Positions 44,314 through 52,115 of a DNA stretch of 64,000 bases are shown in pieces. A model generated the notes under the pieces. That model had not been told where the DNA came from, made no database searches, and saw only the letters and a program-made list of their open reading frames with translations. Every line of letters starts with the position of its first letter. The stretch's first letter is position 1. The stretch spans positions 186,001-250,000 of the forward strand of contig NZ_VZPG01000005.1 in assembly GCF_008801715.1 (NCBI RefSeq), written 5' to 3'. This stretch comes from Pseudochrobactrum saccharolyticum. Lineage in GTDB: Bacteria; Pseudomonadota; Alphaproteobacteria; Rhizobiales; Rhizobiaceae. The translations under genes were made by a program, and so were the position numbers.

Positions 44314-45267
44314 ATGAGAATGATTACATATGATATTATTGGAGACATCCATGGGAACAGCGAAAAGCTTCATAAGCTATTGAATAAATTAGGGTACACT
44401 AAAAGTCGAAACTCTAGTGGGTACACGCATTCTGAAAGAAAAGTTATTTTCCTTGGCGATTTCATTGATCGTGGACCACAGCAACTTGATACTGTCCTGA
44501 CAGCCAAAGCTATGATTGAAAGCGGCTCCGCATTAGCGGTAATGGGCAATCATGAATACAATGCCATTTGTTATGCGACACCAAATCCACATCAACCCAA
44601 CGACTATCTACGCCCCCATTCAGGGAACACTGGAAAAAAGAACTTCCAGCAACACGCTGCATTCCTGAATGGGGTGCAACATGATTCCGTTCTCTACAAT
44701 GAGCTTATTTCGTTCTTCAAGACACTCCCCCTCTGGCTGGAGATTGATGACATCCGCGTCGTTCATGCCTGCTGGAATATGCAAAAACAAAAACAACTGA
44801 AACCGTACTTAACCAACGACAACTGTTTGACTGATGCGGGGATCATTGAAAGCGCCAAAGAAGGCAGTGCAGCCTTTGAAGCAACCGAACTACTATTGAA
44901 AGGCTTGGAACTCCCTCTTCCCAACGGCCTTAAGTTTCAAGATGCAGATGGTCATGAACGCCAATCTGTGCGCGTAAAATGGTGGGACAACACCGCTAAT
45001 GATTATGCATCCCTTGCACTTTTGCCGGAAGCCATAACCCAGACCCTGCCAAGGGATACAATCCCAAATCTTGATGCTTATCGCTACAATGAAGATTCCA
45101 TGCTCTTCATTGGTCACTACTGGTTAACAGGCAAACCGAAGCCATTAACTTCCAACGTCATTTGCGTCGATTACAGTGCAGGTAAAGGCGGTGATCTTGT
45201 TGCTTATCGCCATGATATCGGGCAACCTTATTCAATCAATAACTTTATAACATCATCTAGTTATTAG
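44314..45267 (+). CDS. metallophosphoesterase (PPP-like phosphatase family)
   Basis: Calcineurin-fold phosphatase of 317 aa with the complete dinuclear metal site: GDIHGN near residue 11, GDFIDRGP near 50, GNHE near 79, VHACW near 150 and GHYW near 270. A further VDYSAGKGG lies near the end. AACGGA just upstream gives a ribosome site. Similar proteins hydrolyse phosphoproteins or dinucleoside polyphosphates. It is divergent from the SIR2-STAND gene; a joint role in defence is only a guess. Confidence 0.85.
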   Translation: MRMITYDIIGDIHGNSEKLHKLLNKLGYTKSRNSSGYTHSERKVIFLGDFIDRGPQQLDTVLTAKAMIESGSALAVMGNHEYNAICYATPNPHQPNDYLRPHSGNTGKKNFQQHAAFLNGVQHDSVLYNELISFFKTLPLWLEIDDIRVVHACWNMQKQKQLKPYLTNDNCLTDAGIIESAKEGSAAFEATELLLKGLELPLPNGLKFQDADGHERQSVRVKWWDNTANDYASLALLPEAITQTLPRDTIPNLDAYRYNEDSMLFIGHYWLTGKPKPLTSNVICVDYSAGKGGDLVAYRHDIGQPYSINNFITSSSY

Positions 45268-45277
45268 AGACTAAGCC

Positions 45278-45593
45278 ATGCAACAAAGCATTGATATTGA
45301 AGGCATTACTTATGTTATTCAATATCGTGATAATGCATTTATATTTTACATTGATGTCGAAAGTTCTAAATGGCACAGGCGTGTTCTTGCTGATTATTAC
45401 AGCTCTATGGATTTCAGATTTGGTGAAAGCCCGCCATCTCGATTATTTGGCAAAACACCTGCATCACACATATTCAGGATCAGAACCTTTTGTTCGACAT
45501 TTCATCGAAATGGCTCTGAAGGCGTATCAGCCTTATTACTTTTCATATACCGCAAATGAAGATTACAAAATCAGGATTCAGAGCCTGACCTGA
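45278..45593 (+). pseudogene. frameshifted and truncated ORF next to an IS remnant
   Basis: Two overlapping frames look like halves of one protein. The first is coding-like from MQQSIDIEGITYVIQYRDN to about YYSSMDF. The second, in the +1 frame, goes on as SDLVKARHLDYLAKHLHHTYSG to YKIRIQSLT. The switch lies near 45410-45430. The 3' end runs into the IS end at 45580, so the C-terminus is lost. I recognise no family. It starts 10 nt after the metallophosphoesterase gene and may once have been co-transcribed with it. Confidence 0.55.
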
Positions 45594-45690
45594 AAAGGCA
45601 TGAGTGGTTTCAGTAGGTTATGATTCAATCGGATTTCTGATATACGATGGAGATAACGATGTCCTAGACTGAAACCACTTGCCCTCATTT
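45580..45690 (+). mobile_element. solo left-end fragment of an IS5-type element
   Basis: About 105 bp beginning CAGAGCCTGACCTG match the left end of the element at 46060-46996 at roughly 85% identity by eye, in the same orientation. No transposase follows. It is the remnant of a second copy or of a partial duplication. Confidence 0.75.
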
Positions 45691-45702
45691 GATCTGGGTT
45701 CT

Positions 45703-45984
45703 TCAGTTTTTCAATGGGCCAGCAGGCTTCTTATTATCCTGTTTAACTTTTCCATTCAGCTTATCATTTGTGCGCAGACCACCATGCTTAGCGCATATTT
45801 TTGCCGCTTGAGATTCACTAAGTTGAGAAGTACCATCTCCAACTACGAATTGATGCCCATCCTTACACTGCCCCGACCATTTTTTGGTGTCGCTGTCATA
45901 TATGATTTTATAAGCATTAGCTGGAACAACTGAAGCTGCAACAATAAATGCAACAAAAGCAATTTTTATATTCTTACTATACAT
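45703..45984 (-). CDS. small exported protein, 93 aa
   Basis: Signal peptide (about residues 1-23, ending VVPANA), then a short polar body with two Cys (GQCKDGHQ and AAKICAKHGG) and a Lys/Asn-rich tail. ATG 45984 is preceded by GGGAG 9 nt away, so I prefer it to ATG 45993. The family is unknown. The two IS fragments flank it on either side. Confidence 0.6.
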   Translation of the reverse strand: MYSKNIKIAFVAFIVAASVVPANAYKIIYDSDTKKWSGQCKDGHQFVVGDGTSQLSESQAAKICAKHGGLRTNDKLNGKVKQDNKKPAGPLKN

Positions 45985-46059
45985 AATAAACATCTCCCAT
46001 TTAATTTAACCATAAATATAGTATTATAACTAATCTGAACGACAAATGAATAACATTTT

Positions 46060-46996
46060 TCAGAGCCTGACATGAAAAGGCTTGTGTGATTTCAGTAGGT
46101 TATAATTCAATCGGATTTCTAATATACGATGGAAATCACGATGTACTAAACTGGAACCACTCGACCTGATTATCAACGACAGAGTTCGCGTTACGTAAGT
46201 GATATGACCGCAAAAGAATGGGCATTGATTACCCCCATCACGCCCGCTTGCCGACATCTTGACCGTTCACGTACCACTGAATTGCATGAGGTTGTGAATG
46301 CTTAGTTTTATATCGCATCAACTGGTTGTAAGCTGCGTATGCTGGCCAAGAATTTGCCACCTTATTCAACCGTCCAAGTACATCTCTATGAATGGCGCGT
46401 TGCAGGGCTGTGGACACTATCGGCAATACGCTTGTGATGACCGCATGTGAGCAGGCGAATAAACAACCCAGCCCAACGGCTAGTGCAATCGATAGTCAGT
46501 CGATCAAAACCACGGAAAGTGGCGGAATACGTGGATTTGATGCGGGTAAGAAGATCGTTGGGAGCAAGCGACACATTGTGCTTGATATACTCCGCTTGAA
46601 GTTTGGCCTCGTGATCCACTCGGCTGGCATTCAGGACAGAAACGGTGCGCCAGATGTCTTGAAATCCATCTTCAAGCGCTGGCCGTGGTTACGGTATATC
46701 TTTGCTAACGGCGGATACGCTGGGCCTAAGTTCAAAGGCAGACTGGAAAAGGTCGGTAAATTCACAATGGGGATCATCAAGCGATCAGATCAAGCACTAG
46801 GCTTTGAACTCCTATCACGCAGATGGGTTGTCGAACACACCTTTGCATGATTGAGACGATGCCGAAGATTGGCAAAAGACTTCGAGATAACCATCGCTTC
46901 TACCGAGGCGCAGCTTTACATCACCAACATTCCTTTTCTAACACGGCGCATCGCAAGAGATTGATATCATTGCCATCCTTATGAGGCAGGCTCTGA
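46060..46996 (+). mobile_element. degenerate IS5-family (IS427-like) insertion sequence
   Basis: About 937 bp bounded by imperfect inverted ends: left TCAGAGCCTGACATG, right (reverse complement) TCAGAGCCTGCCTCAT. The transposase inside is broken. No clear target duplication can be seen. Confidence 0.8.
46204..46970 (+). pseudogene. IS5-family transposase, inactivated
   Basis: The N-terminal part (MTAKEWALITPITPACRHLD) ends at an early TAG near 46303. The catalytic part continues in another frame: SAIDSQSIKTTESGG holds the first DDE Asp. At the second site the sequence is RYIFANGGYAG, with Asn where Asp is normal, and the Glu region RRWVVEHTFA is cut by TGA where Trp is usual. It is therefore dead in at least four ways. 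Confidence 0.85.
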
Positions 46997-47097
46997 TACC
47001 GTGGTAGCAACTTACATCAGCGATCAATATGGTTACTTCTATGGACGTGTCGGGGCTTGGCTTCACTTTTACAGACAGATCAGCAAGGAGAATAAGA

Positions 47098-47568
47098 ATG
47101 ATAGTTGAAACAGCGAAAGCGATTGCGCGAAAGTACCATCAAGGGCAGGCTGATAAAGCACGCGTTGATTATTTTTCAGGGCACTTAACCGCTGTCGCAT
47201 CGCAGTTTCACGACAACGAACTAGCGAAAGCAATCGCTTATCTCCATGATATCATAGAAGACTGCGATATAGCACCAAAGCAACTTGAATCCGAATTAAT
47301 GGCAGGCGGAATTACTGAACAGAAAGCTTCGACCATTTCACGCGTTGTGCAGCTCTTAACGAAGCCAGATGTCGACTACTTTGCATACCTTGAAACGGTC
47401 AAAGCTGACCCATTAGCGAAAGTCGTTAAACTTGCGGACCTGACCCACAATATGGATCGATCCCGCCTGAATTCAGTATCTGAAAAAGATGAAATGCGCC
47501 TTGCGAAATATGCAAAGGCTTATGCTTTTTTGACTGACAGACATAACAATCCACAGCCAACACCGTAA
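47098..47568 (+). CDS. HD-domain phosphohydrolase (RelA/SpoT hydrolase-like), 156 aa
   Basis: The HD fold features are AIARKYHQGQADKARVDYFSGHL with the first His, AIAYLHDIIEDCDI with the HD pair, and VVKLADLTHNMDRSRL with the last Asp. These match small alarmone/nucleotide hydrolases of the MESH/SpoT HD type, but the substrate is not known. I start at ATG 47098, preceded by AAGGAG. It is the last gene of the island, 125 nt before the right attachment site. Confidence 0.8.
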   Translation: MIVETAKAIARKYHQGQADKARVDYFSGHLTAVASQFHDNELAKAIAYLHDIIEDCDIAPKQLESELMAGGITEQKASTISRVVQLLTKPDVDYFAYLETVKADPLAKVVKLADLTHNMDRSRLNSVSEKDEMRLAKYAKAYAFLTDRHNNPQPTP

Positions 47569-47600
47569 GACAAACCTTCTACTTCAAAAAATCCATCACA

Positions 47601-47632
47601 ATTATGGTACAAAAAATGGTACAAAATTCATT
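47601..47632 (+). repeat. right arm-type repeat (TGGTACAAAA twice)
   Basis: This copy differs from the left unit (29843-29873) mainly in the two bases between the TGGTACAAAA copies and one inserted T. Orientation is the same and the distance to the att core is similar (about 60 nt), which supports a role as recombinase/excisionase sites or as a remnant of an integrase 5' end. Confidence 0.7.
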
Positions 47633-47692
47633 TTTTGAATTTTTCATATATCTATAAAAATCAATATGTTAATAGATTCAAAAACGAAAACA

Positions 47693-47712
47693 GAATCCCG
47701 CTCTCTCCGCCA
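47693..47712 (+). repeat. attR core: 20-bp direct repeat of the tRNA-Ser 3' end
   Basis: Exact copy of 29772-29791, same orientation; similarity stops on both sides. It marks the right end of the island. The remaining sequence to the next gene (47713-47894) holds nothing I can identify. Confidence 0.93.
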
Positions 47713-47894
47713 GAACCATTTTGATGGTATTTCTCAGATAAAAATCCACGAGCTAAGTATTGCTGTTTACATCAATCATCTAGTGCGTTGATCCCGATAT
47801 TTAGGCACCTTATGCTTTCATCATCAAGATGATTAACCGGCCAAAAAACTGGTATATGTAAGGCAATGATCGAACCAAGGCAGGTCAATCTCTG

Positions 47895-48308
47895 ATGTCC
47901 GTTACAATTTATCATAACCCTGCATGCGGTACTTCACGCAATACACTCGCCATGATCCGCGCCAGTGGTGAAGAGCCTGTCATCATTGAATATTTGCAAA
48001 CGCCACCTTCCAAAGAACAACTGTCAGAGCTTCTGGCAACCATGAAAATCCCGGTGCGTGATTTATTGAGGGAAAAAGGAACACCTTTTGCGGAGCTGGA
48101 TCTGGAAAATCCCAAATGGTCTGACGATCAGTTGTTCGATTTCATTGTGCAGCATCCCATCCTGATGAACAGACCGATTGTCGTGTCACCACGTGGCGCT
48201 GCGCTTTGTCGTCCGTCAGAGCTTGTTCTCGATCTTCTGGAAAATCCGGTTGCCAGTTTCACCAAAGAAGACGGCGAACAAATTACTCATGTCATTTCTC
48301 AATTGTGA
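47895..48308 (+). CDS. arsC: arsenate reductase, glutaredoxin-linked ArsC type (chromosomal copy)
   Basis: The 137-aa protein has the active-site [12 protein letters not shown]. It differs from the island copy (36461-36874) in roughly 26 of 137 positions, concentrated near the C-terminus. It lies 182 nt outside the right end of the island and has no ars partner here, so it appears to be a resident, stand-alone gene. It converges on the lactate-oxidase-like gene. Confidence 0.93.
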   Translation: MSVTIYHNPACGTSRNTLAMIRASGEEPVIIEYLQTPPSKEQLSELLATMKIPVRDLLREKGTPFAELDLENPKWSDDQLFDFIVQHPILMNRPIVVSPRGAALCRPSELVLDLLENPVASFTKEDGEQITHVISQL

Positions 48309-48324
48309 CCTGCAGACATAAAAA

Positions 48325-48345
48325 GGCGGCCGGAAAACCGGCCAC
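48325..48345 (-). terminator. terminator for the lactate-oxidase-like gene
   Basis: GGCCGG/CCGGCC with a 4-nt loop; read on the minus strand it is followed by GCC and five T. It lies between two convergent genes. Confidence 0.75.
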
Positions 48346-48370
48346 CTCATGCACTGCATATCGATAATAA

Positions 48371-49582
48371 TTATTCGAAATCTTTATCGCTATAGAGCTT
48401 TGTTTTCTTCACTTCTTCAATGTTTTTCACACCACCCAGCATCATATTGATGGTCAGTTCTTTATTCAGCTGCTGGATAACGGAGTTGACACCTTCCGAG
48501 CCGCCGAGATTAAGACCATAGAGGATCGGACGGCCAACAGCGACCACATCCGCACCGCTTGCCAGTGCCTTAAACACATGTGAACCGCGACGCACACCAC
48601 TGTCGAAAACAATCGGAACGCGTTTATTCACGACTTTGGCAATCGAAGGCAGAACATCAAAAGAAGCAGGACCACTGTCGAGCTGACGGCCACCGTGGTT
48701 GGAAACCCAGATACTGTCTGCACCGGCTTTAATCACCACGTCAGCATCTTCCGGCGACTGAATACCTTTCACAATCACCGGCAGACCGGTCATGTCTTTT
48801 ACATATTTAATATCGGCTGGTGTGAATGCCTGTTTGGCCTGTGCATAGATTTCACTGATGCCTGCACCTTTACCGGTTTTGGAACCATCGTCATTCTGCT
48901 TGGCAAACAGTTCCAGATTGGCAAAGCCCAGCGGGAACTGGAAGTTATTCTTGATATCGTCTTCACGATAACCGCCGACCGGTGAGTCAACGGTCAGAAT
49001 AATCGCCTTGGCACCGCTATCCTTGGCACGTTTCAGAGTAAACTCATTAAACGCTTCATTCTTGCTCATATAGAGCTGGAAGAAGAACGGATTACCGTCG
49101 GATACCGCAGCCACTTCTTCAATGGTTTTATTGCCATAGGTGCTCAGAGAGAAGATCGAACCCGCTTTTGCCATGCCTTTGGCCGTAGCGATTTCACCAT
49201 CCTGATGTGCCAGCCCCTGCGCCGCCATCGGCGCCTGAATAACAGGGGTTTTCAGATCAATACCAAGATAATTGGTTTTCAGATCAATATCTGACAATTC
49301 AATACCCTGCATGACGCGCGGCATAATATATTTCTTGTCAAACACCGAGGTGTTGGAGCGCAGATTCTGCTCATTTTCTGCGCCGCCACGGATATAGCCG
49401 AAAGCGCCTTTATCCATATTGGCCTTAACCTGAGCTTCAAGTTCACCCAGATTGGTGATCTTGACAGGGCCTTCCGCGGTGCTGGCTTTATAGTCAGCGG
49501 CATGAGCAACGCCGAGGGAAAGAGCAAGCGCAATTGCGCTCAGCGATACTGCATATTTTTTGCTAAGAAATGTTTTCATCAT
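48371..49582 (-). CDS. exported FMN-dependent alpha-hydroxy acid oxidase (lactate oxidase-like)
   Basis: FMN oxidase of 403 aa in the lactate oxidase/LldD family. The sequence is strikingly close in pattern to the soluble lactate oxidase of lactic bacteria: KGIQSPEDADVVIKAGADSIWVSNHGGRQLD holds the flavin Lys, the catalytic His and the substrate Arg, and IVFDSGVRRGSHVFKALASGADVV is the flavin phosphate site. Unusually, it starts with a Sec signal peptide (about residues 1-28, ending GVAHA). GGGAG lies before the tandem ATGs. It follows the yceI gene by 31 nt in an apparent operon. Substrate is inferred only. Confidence 0.88.
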   Translation of the reverse strand: MMKTFLSKKYAVSLSAIALALSLGVAHAADYKASTAEGPVKITNLGELEAQVKANMDKGAFGYIRGGAENEQNLRSNTSVFDKKYIMPRVMQGIELSDIDLKTNYLGIDLKTPVIQAPMAAQGLAHQDGEIATAKGMAKAGSIFSLSTYGNKTIEEVAAVSDGNPFFFQLYMSKNEAFNEFTLKRAKDSGAKAIILTVDSPVGGYREDDIKNNFQFPLGFANLELFAKQNDDGSKTGKGAGISEIYAQAKQAFTPADIKYVKDMTGLPVIVKGIQSPEDADVVIKAGADSIWVSNHGGRQLDSGPASFDVLPSIAKVVNKRVPIVFDSGVRRGSHVFKALASGADVVAVGRPILYGLNLGGSEGVNSVIQQLNKELTINMMLGGVKNIEEVKKTKLYSDKDFE

Positions 49583-49613
49583 ACAAACTCCCGGCTTCGC
49601 GCCGATTGACTGT

Positions 49614-50180
49614 TTACTGTTTGACAGCTTCTGCCTGAATTTTCAGAGTGACCATTTTCTCCATGCCTTCTTTGACAAGGAAATCCACGCCCCATTTGGT
49701 GCGGTCGATTGTGACTTCGAAGTCACCGCCACAAACTTCAGCATTCAACATCGGATTCTGGTAGCAATTGAACTTGGTCGCCTTGAGCTGCACAGGATGT
49801 GTCTGGCCTTTGATCGTCAGATTACCGTCAACAGAAACCAGCTTGTTATCAGCGACATTCCACTTGGTAGATGTAAAGTCGATTGTCGGATACTTCGCTG
49901 CATCAAGAAGATCAGCGCTTTTCATATGCGCATCGAAACCCTTGATACCTGTATTCAAAGTATCGACAGGAATAGACACTTTCACAGAACCGGTCTGCGT
50001 TTCCGGTGAATAGCTGATGTCCCCTTTAATACCGTAGAAGCCACCGGTATTGGTGGAGGTATTAAAGTGATCGATATAAAATACTGCCTTTGTATGATCG
50101 GGATCCAGCTTATAGTCAGCCGCCTGCGCAGCAGAAACGGTCAGCAAAGAAGCAAGAAGCGGCAATATAATTTTCTTCAT
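49614..50180 (-). CDS. yceI: YceI family periplasmic lipid-binding protein
   Basis: The 188-aa protein has a signal peptide (residues 1-20, ending AAQA) and the YceI lipocalin-like barrel: YKLDPDHTKAVFYIDHF, GIKGDISYSPETQTGSVKVSI and the C-terminal VTIDRTKWGVDF. YceI proteins bind isoprenoid quinones or similar lipids. I set the start at ATG 50180 (AGGA 9 nt upstream); an earlier in-frame ATG would destroy the signal peptide. It is the first gene of a pair with the exported flavin oxidase, which may use its lipid ligand as electron acceptor; that is speculation. Confidence 0.92.
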   Translation of the reverse strand: MKKIILPLLASLLTVSAAQAADYKLDPDHTKAVFYIDHFNTSTNTGGFYGIKGDISYSPETQTGSVKVSIPVDTLNTGIKGFDAHMKSADLLDAAKYPTIDFTSTKWNVADNKLVSVDGNLTIKGQTHPVQLKATKFNCYQNPMLNAEVCGGDFEVTIDRTKWGVDFLVKEGMEKMVTLKIQAEAVKQ

Positions 50181-50490
50181 TTTTGTTATTCCTGTTTTAG
50201 GCATTCGAAAATTAGTACAGCAAATGCGATCTTCAACCGGCGTGTGGCACAAAACAGAATGAGCCACTCTGCTTTGTTATCATCCGGTTCAAACCTGCAT
50301 TTCGACATGCACTGTTTTCTGTGGTGGAGAGCTAGGGAATGAACTGAAAACCAGTTCCGCTCGTATGGCTAAACAATAAGCCTCTGGCGCGCTGCTGAGT
50401 AGAGCGGATTTTAATAAGCACTGTTCTAAAAACAGGACAATTATTCAGTACAGACTAATAAGGACAGGAATTCGACCTGTACGGATGATA
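50181..50490. other. intergenic region upstream of yceI
   Basis: This 310-bp region should hold the yceI promoter. I see no gene and no strong motif other than the terminator at its right end. Confidence 0.45.
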
Positions 50491-50513
50491 AAAAAGCGCC
50501 AGAATGCGCTTTC
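50491..50513 (-). terminator. terminator of the molybdenum hydroxylase operon
   Basis: AAAGCGC/GCGCTTT with a 6-nt loop; on the minus strand the 3' arm runs into six T. It lies 20 nt after the stop of the last operon gene. Confidence 0.85.
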
Positions 50514-50532
50514 TATAGGGGTAAAAGAGCTG

Positions 50533-51123
50533 TCAGAGCGACGCCTGTAAAATCTGCCGGATCTGCTCGAAATCCGTCATCGTATCAATATCGGCAAAGG
50601 CCGGTGCAGCCATTTCTGCAAATTCTGCCTGAGGTAAAAGACTGCGCGCTCCACCCTCACCTGCAAGCGGCAAATTTCTCAAATGCTCTGTCATGCACAA
50701 AGCCGGAGGGCCGCTATAATCACCGGATGAAGATGCAATCACCGGCGCTGTGCTGTGCGCAGCCAAATGCAATAAATGCTCAATATGAGAGTGCGGCACC
50801 AGCGGCATATCCGCAAGACAAATCAGCACACGTGGCTGCGCCTGAATTTCCGCCAGACCGCGATGCAGGGACCCAAGCATGCCTGCCTCAACATCTTCTG
50901 TCAGCGCCAGCGTAAAGCCTGCATCCGCATAGGCATTCGTCCACGGTGCAAAGCTGCGGCAGGTTACAATCCGTTTACCCCATGAAAACCCGTTAAGCAC
51001 CTGCAATATGTGATGCGCCACAGGCTTGGTGCCGAGCATGGCATTCAATTTATCGCCATCCGTATAGCGCGAACCTGCCCCTGCACCCAGCACCAGAACA
51101 GCAACCGAAGACGCATCAACCAT
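50533..51123 (-). CDS. MocA-like molybdenum cofactor nucleotidyltransferase
   Basis: Nucleotidyltransferase of 196 aa. VLVLGAGAGSRYTDGDKLNAML is the NTP-binding N-terminus and LICLADMPLVPHSHIEHL the metal-binding Asp segment, as in MocA, which makes molybdopterin cytosine dinucleotide. I use ATG 51123, preceded by AAGGA, giving an 8-nt overlap with xdhC; earlier Met codons lie in xdhC-overlapping sequence without the fold. It is the last gene of the operon, and supplies the cofactor form of the upstream enzyme. Confidence 0.85.
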   Translation of the reverse strand: MVDASSVAVLVLGAGAGSRYTDGDKLNAMLGTKPVAHHILQVLNGFSWGKRIVTCRSFAPWTNAYADAGFTLALTEDVEAGMLGSLHRGLAEIQAQPRVLICLADMPLVPHSHIEHLLHLAAHSTAPVIASSSGDYSGPPALCMTEHLRNLPLAGEGGARSLLPQAEFAEMAAPAFADIDTMTDFEQIRQILQASL

Positions 51124-52039
51124 GACGCACATCCTTGGCTTGTTCTGTCTTACGCGCCATGATCTCTGCCAAAACCGATACAGCCAATGAACGTGCATCA
51201 CGCACGGGACCAAACAGCCCAATTGGCGCGGACAACCGCGCAATCTGCTCTTGCGAAAAACCGTCTTTCAACAATTGCGTGCGCCGCACTTCATGAGTGC
51301 GCCTACTGCCGAGACAGCCGATATAAATAGCACGGCTGTTCAGCGCTTGTTTCAGCAGCGGCAGCTCTTTATCAAGATCATGCTGGAGAAACACCACGGC
51401 CGTCGCATCATCTGGATCCGCAGGCAGTGTATCGCGCACAGCCTCGATATTCAGTGCTGTCGCAGCCTGGTAAAGCACTTCACTTTCCAGCCCCTGCCCC
51501 AGCAGCACAAGGCGCAATGCAGGCGGCAGAGCAACAGCGAACCGGCCTTCATGCCAGCCGGTGTTGTGCGATATTTCGGAACAGGTCAAAGTCTGGTGCT
51601 GAGGGTGATAGAGCAATGCTGCGCTCTGTCGGCGCGCATGATAGCCCAGCACCGCATCCAGTGCCTGCGTATCCCGCAGCATATGGATAGCCAGCACAAT
51701 CCCGCCACCGCAGGGCAGCACCACATCAAAATAGGAAGACCCTTTGCCGAGCCGCAATATTCTGTCCTGCTGCTCTGCCAGCGCTTGCACAGCCTCGCGT
51801 GCAACGACACCTTCAACACAGCCACCGGAGACCATGCCGCAATAACCGCCAGTCGCAGCAACCGCCATCATCGCACCGGCAGCACGGGAAGACCCGCCGA
51901 TAATTTCCGTCAGCATAACCAGCGCGCAAGGCTGCCCCTGCTGCACAGTTTCATGCGCAAAACGCAGCACATCAATCGTCTGATCTGTATGAAATAAGCG
52001 ATGCACATCGACTTTACCGGGTACGATACCATCGTCCAT
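51116..52039 (-). CDS. xdhC: XdhC-family molybdenum enzyme maturation factor
   Basis: Cytosolic chaperone of 307 aa that sulfurates and inserts the molybdenum cofactor. Motifs: SGGCVEGVVAREA (XdhC/CoxI domain), VVLPCGGGIVLAI, and the C-terminal Rossmann part with IYIGCLGSRRTHEVR. It lies between the cytochrome and the nucleotidyltransferase genes of the molybdenum hydroxylase operon. Confidence 0.92.
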   Translation of the reverse strand: MDDGIVPGKVDVHRLFHTDQTIDVLRFAHETVQQGQPCALVMLTEIIGGSSRAAGAMMAVAATGGYCGMVSGGCVEGVVAREAVQALAEQQDRILRLGKGSSYFDVVLPCGGGIVLAIHMLRDTQALDAVLGYHARRQSAALLYHPQHQTLTCSEISHNTGWHEGRFAVALPPALRLVLLGQGLESEVLYQAATALNIEAVRDTLPADPDDATAVVFLQHDLDKELPLLKQALNSRAIYIGCLGSRRTHEVRRTQLLKDGFSQEQIARLSAPIGLFGPVRDARSLAVSVLAEIMARKTEQAKDVRHG

Positions 52040-52115
52040 AGCAATGATGCCCTATAAAAATTATGTCTCAAAAACAGACCGGCGGATTTGCACCCGCCGG
52101 TTTAAACAAGCTGAT

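Larger units (their letters stand above)
29792..47712. mobile_element. genomic island integrated at tRNA-Ser(GGA), about 17.9 kb
   Basis: The boundaries are the 20-bp direct repeats of the tRNA-Ser 3' end. Just inside the left end is a tyrosine recombinase; matched TGGTACAAAA repeat pairs lie near both ends. Cargo: HUH Rep-like gene, SulP transporter, arsenic operon, XRE regulator, envelope proteins, serine resolvase, SIR2-STAND gene, metallophosphoesterase, IS5-type remnants and an HD protein. No conjugation or phage structural genes are visible, so it would be a defective or mobilisable island. The part from about 41.7 to 46 kb is distinctly more A/T-rich than the core genome. Confidence 0.92.

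Noticed and set aside
29792-47712. Prophage or full conjugative element
   Set aside because: No capsid, tail, terminase, relaxase-with-T4SS or lysis genes are visible; only an integrase, a Rep-like protein and cargo genes.
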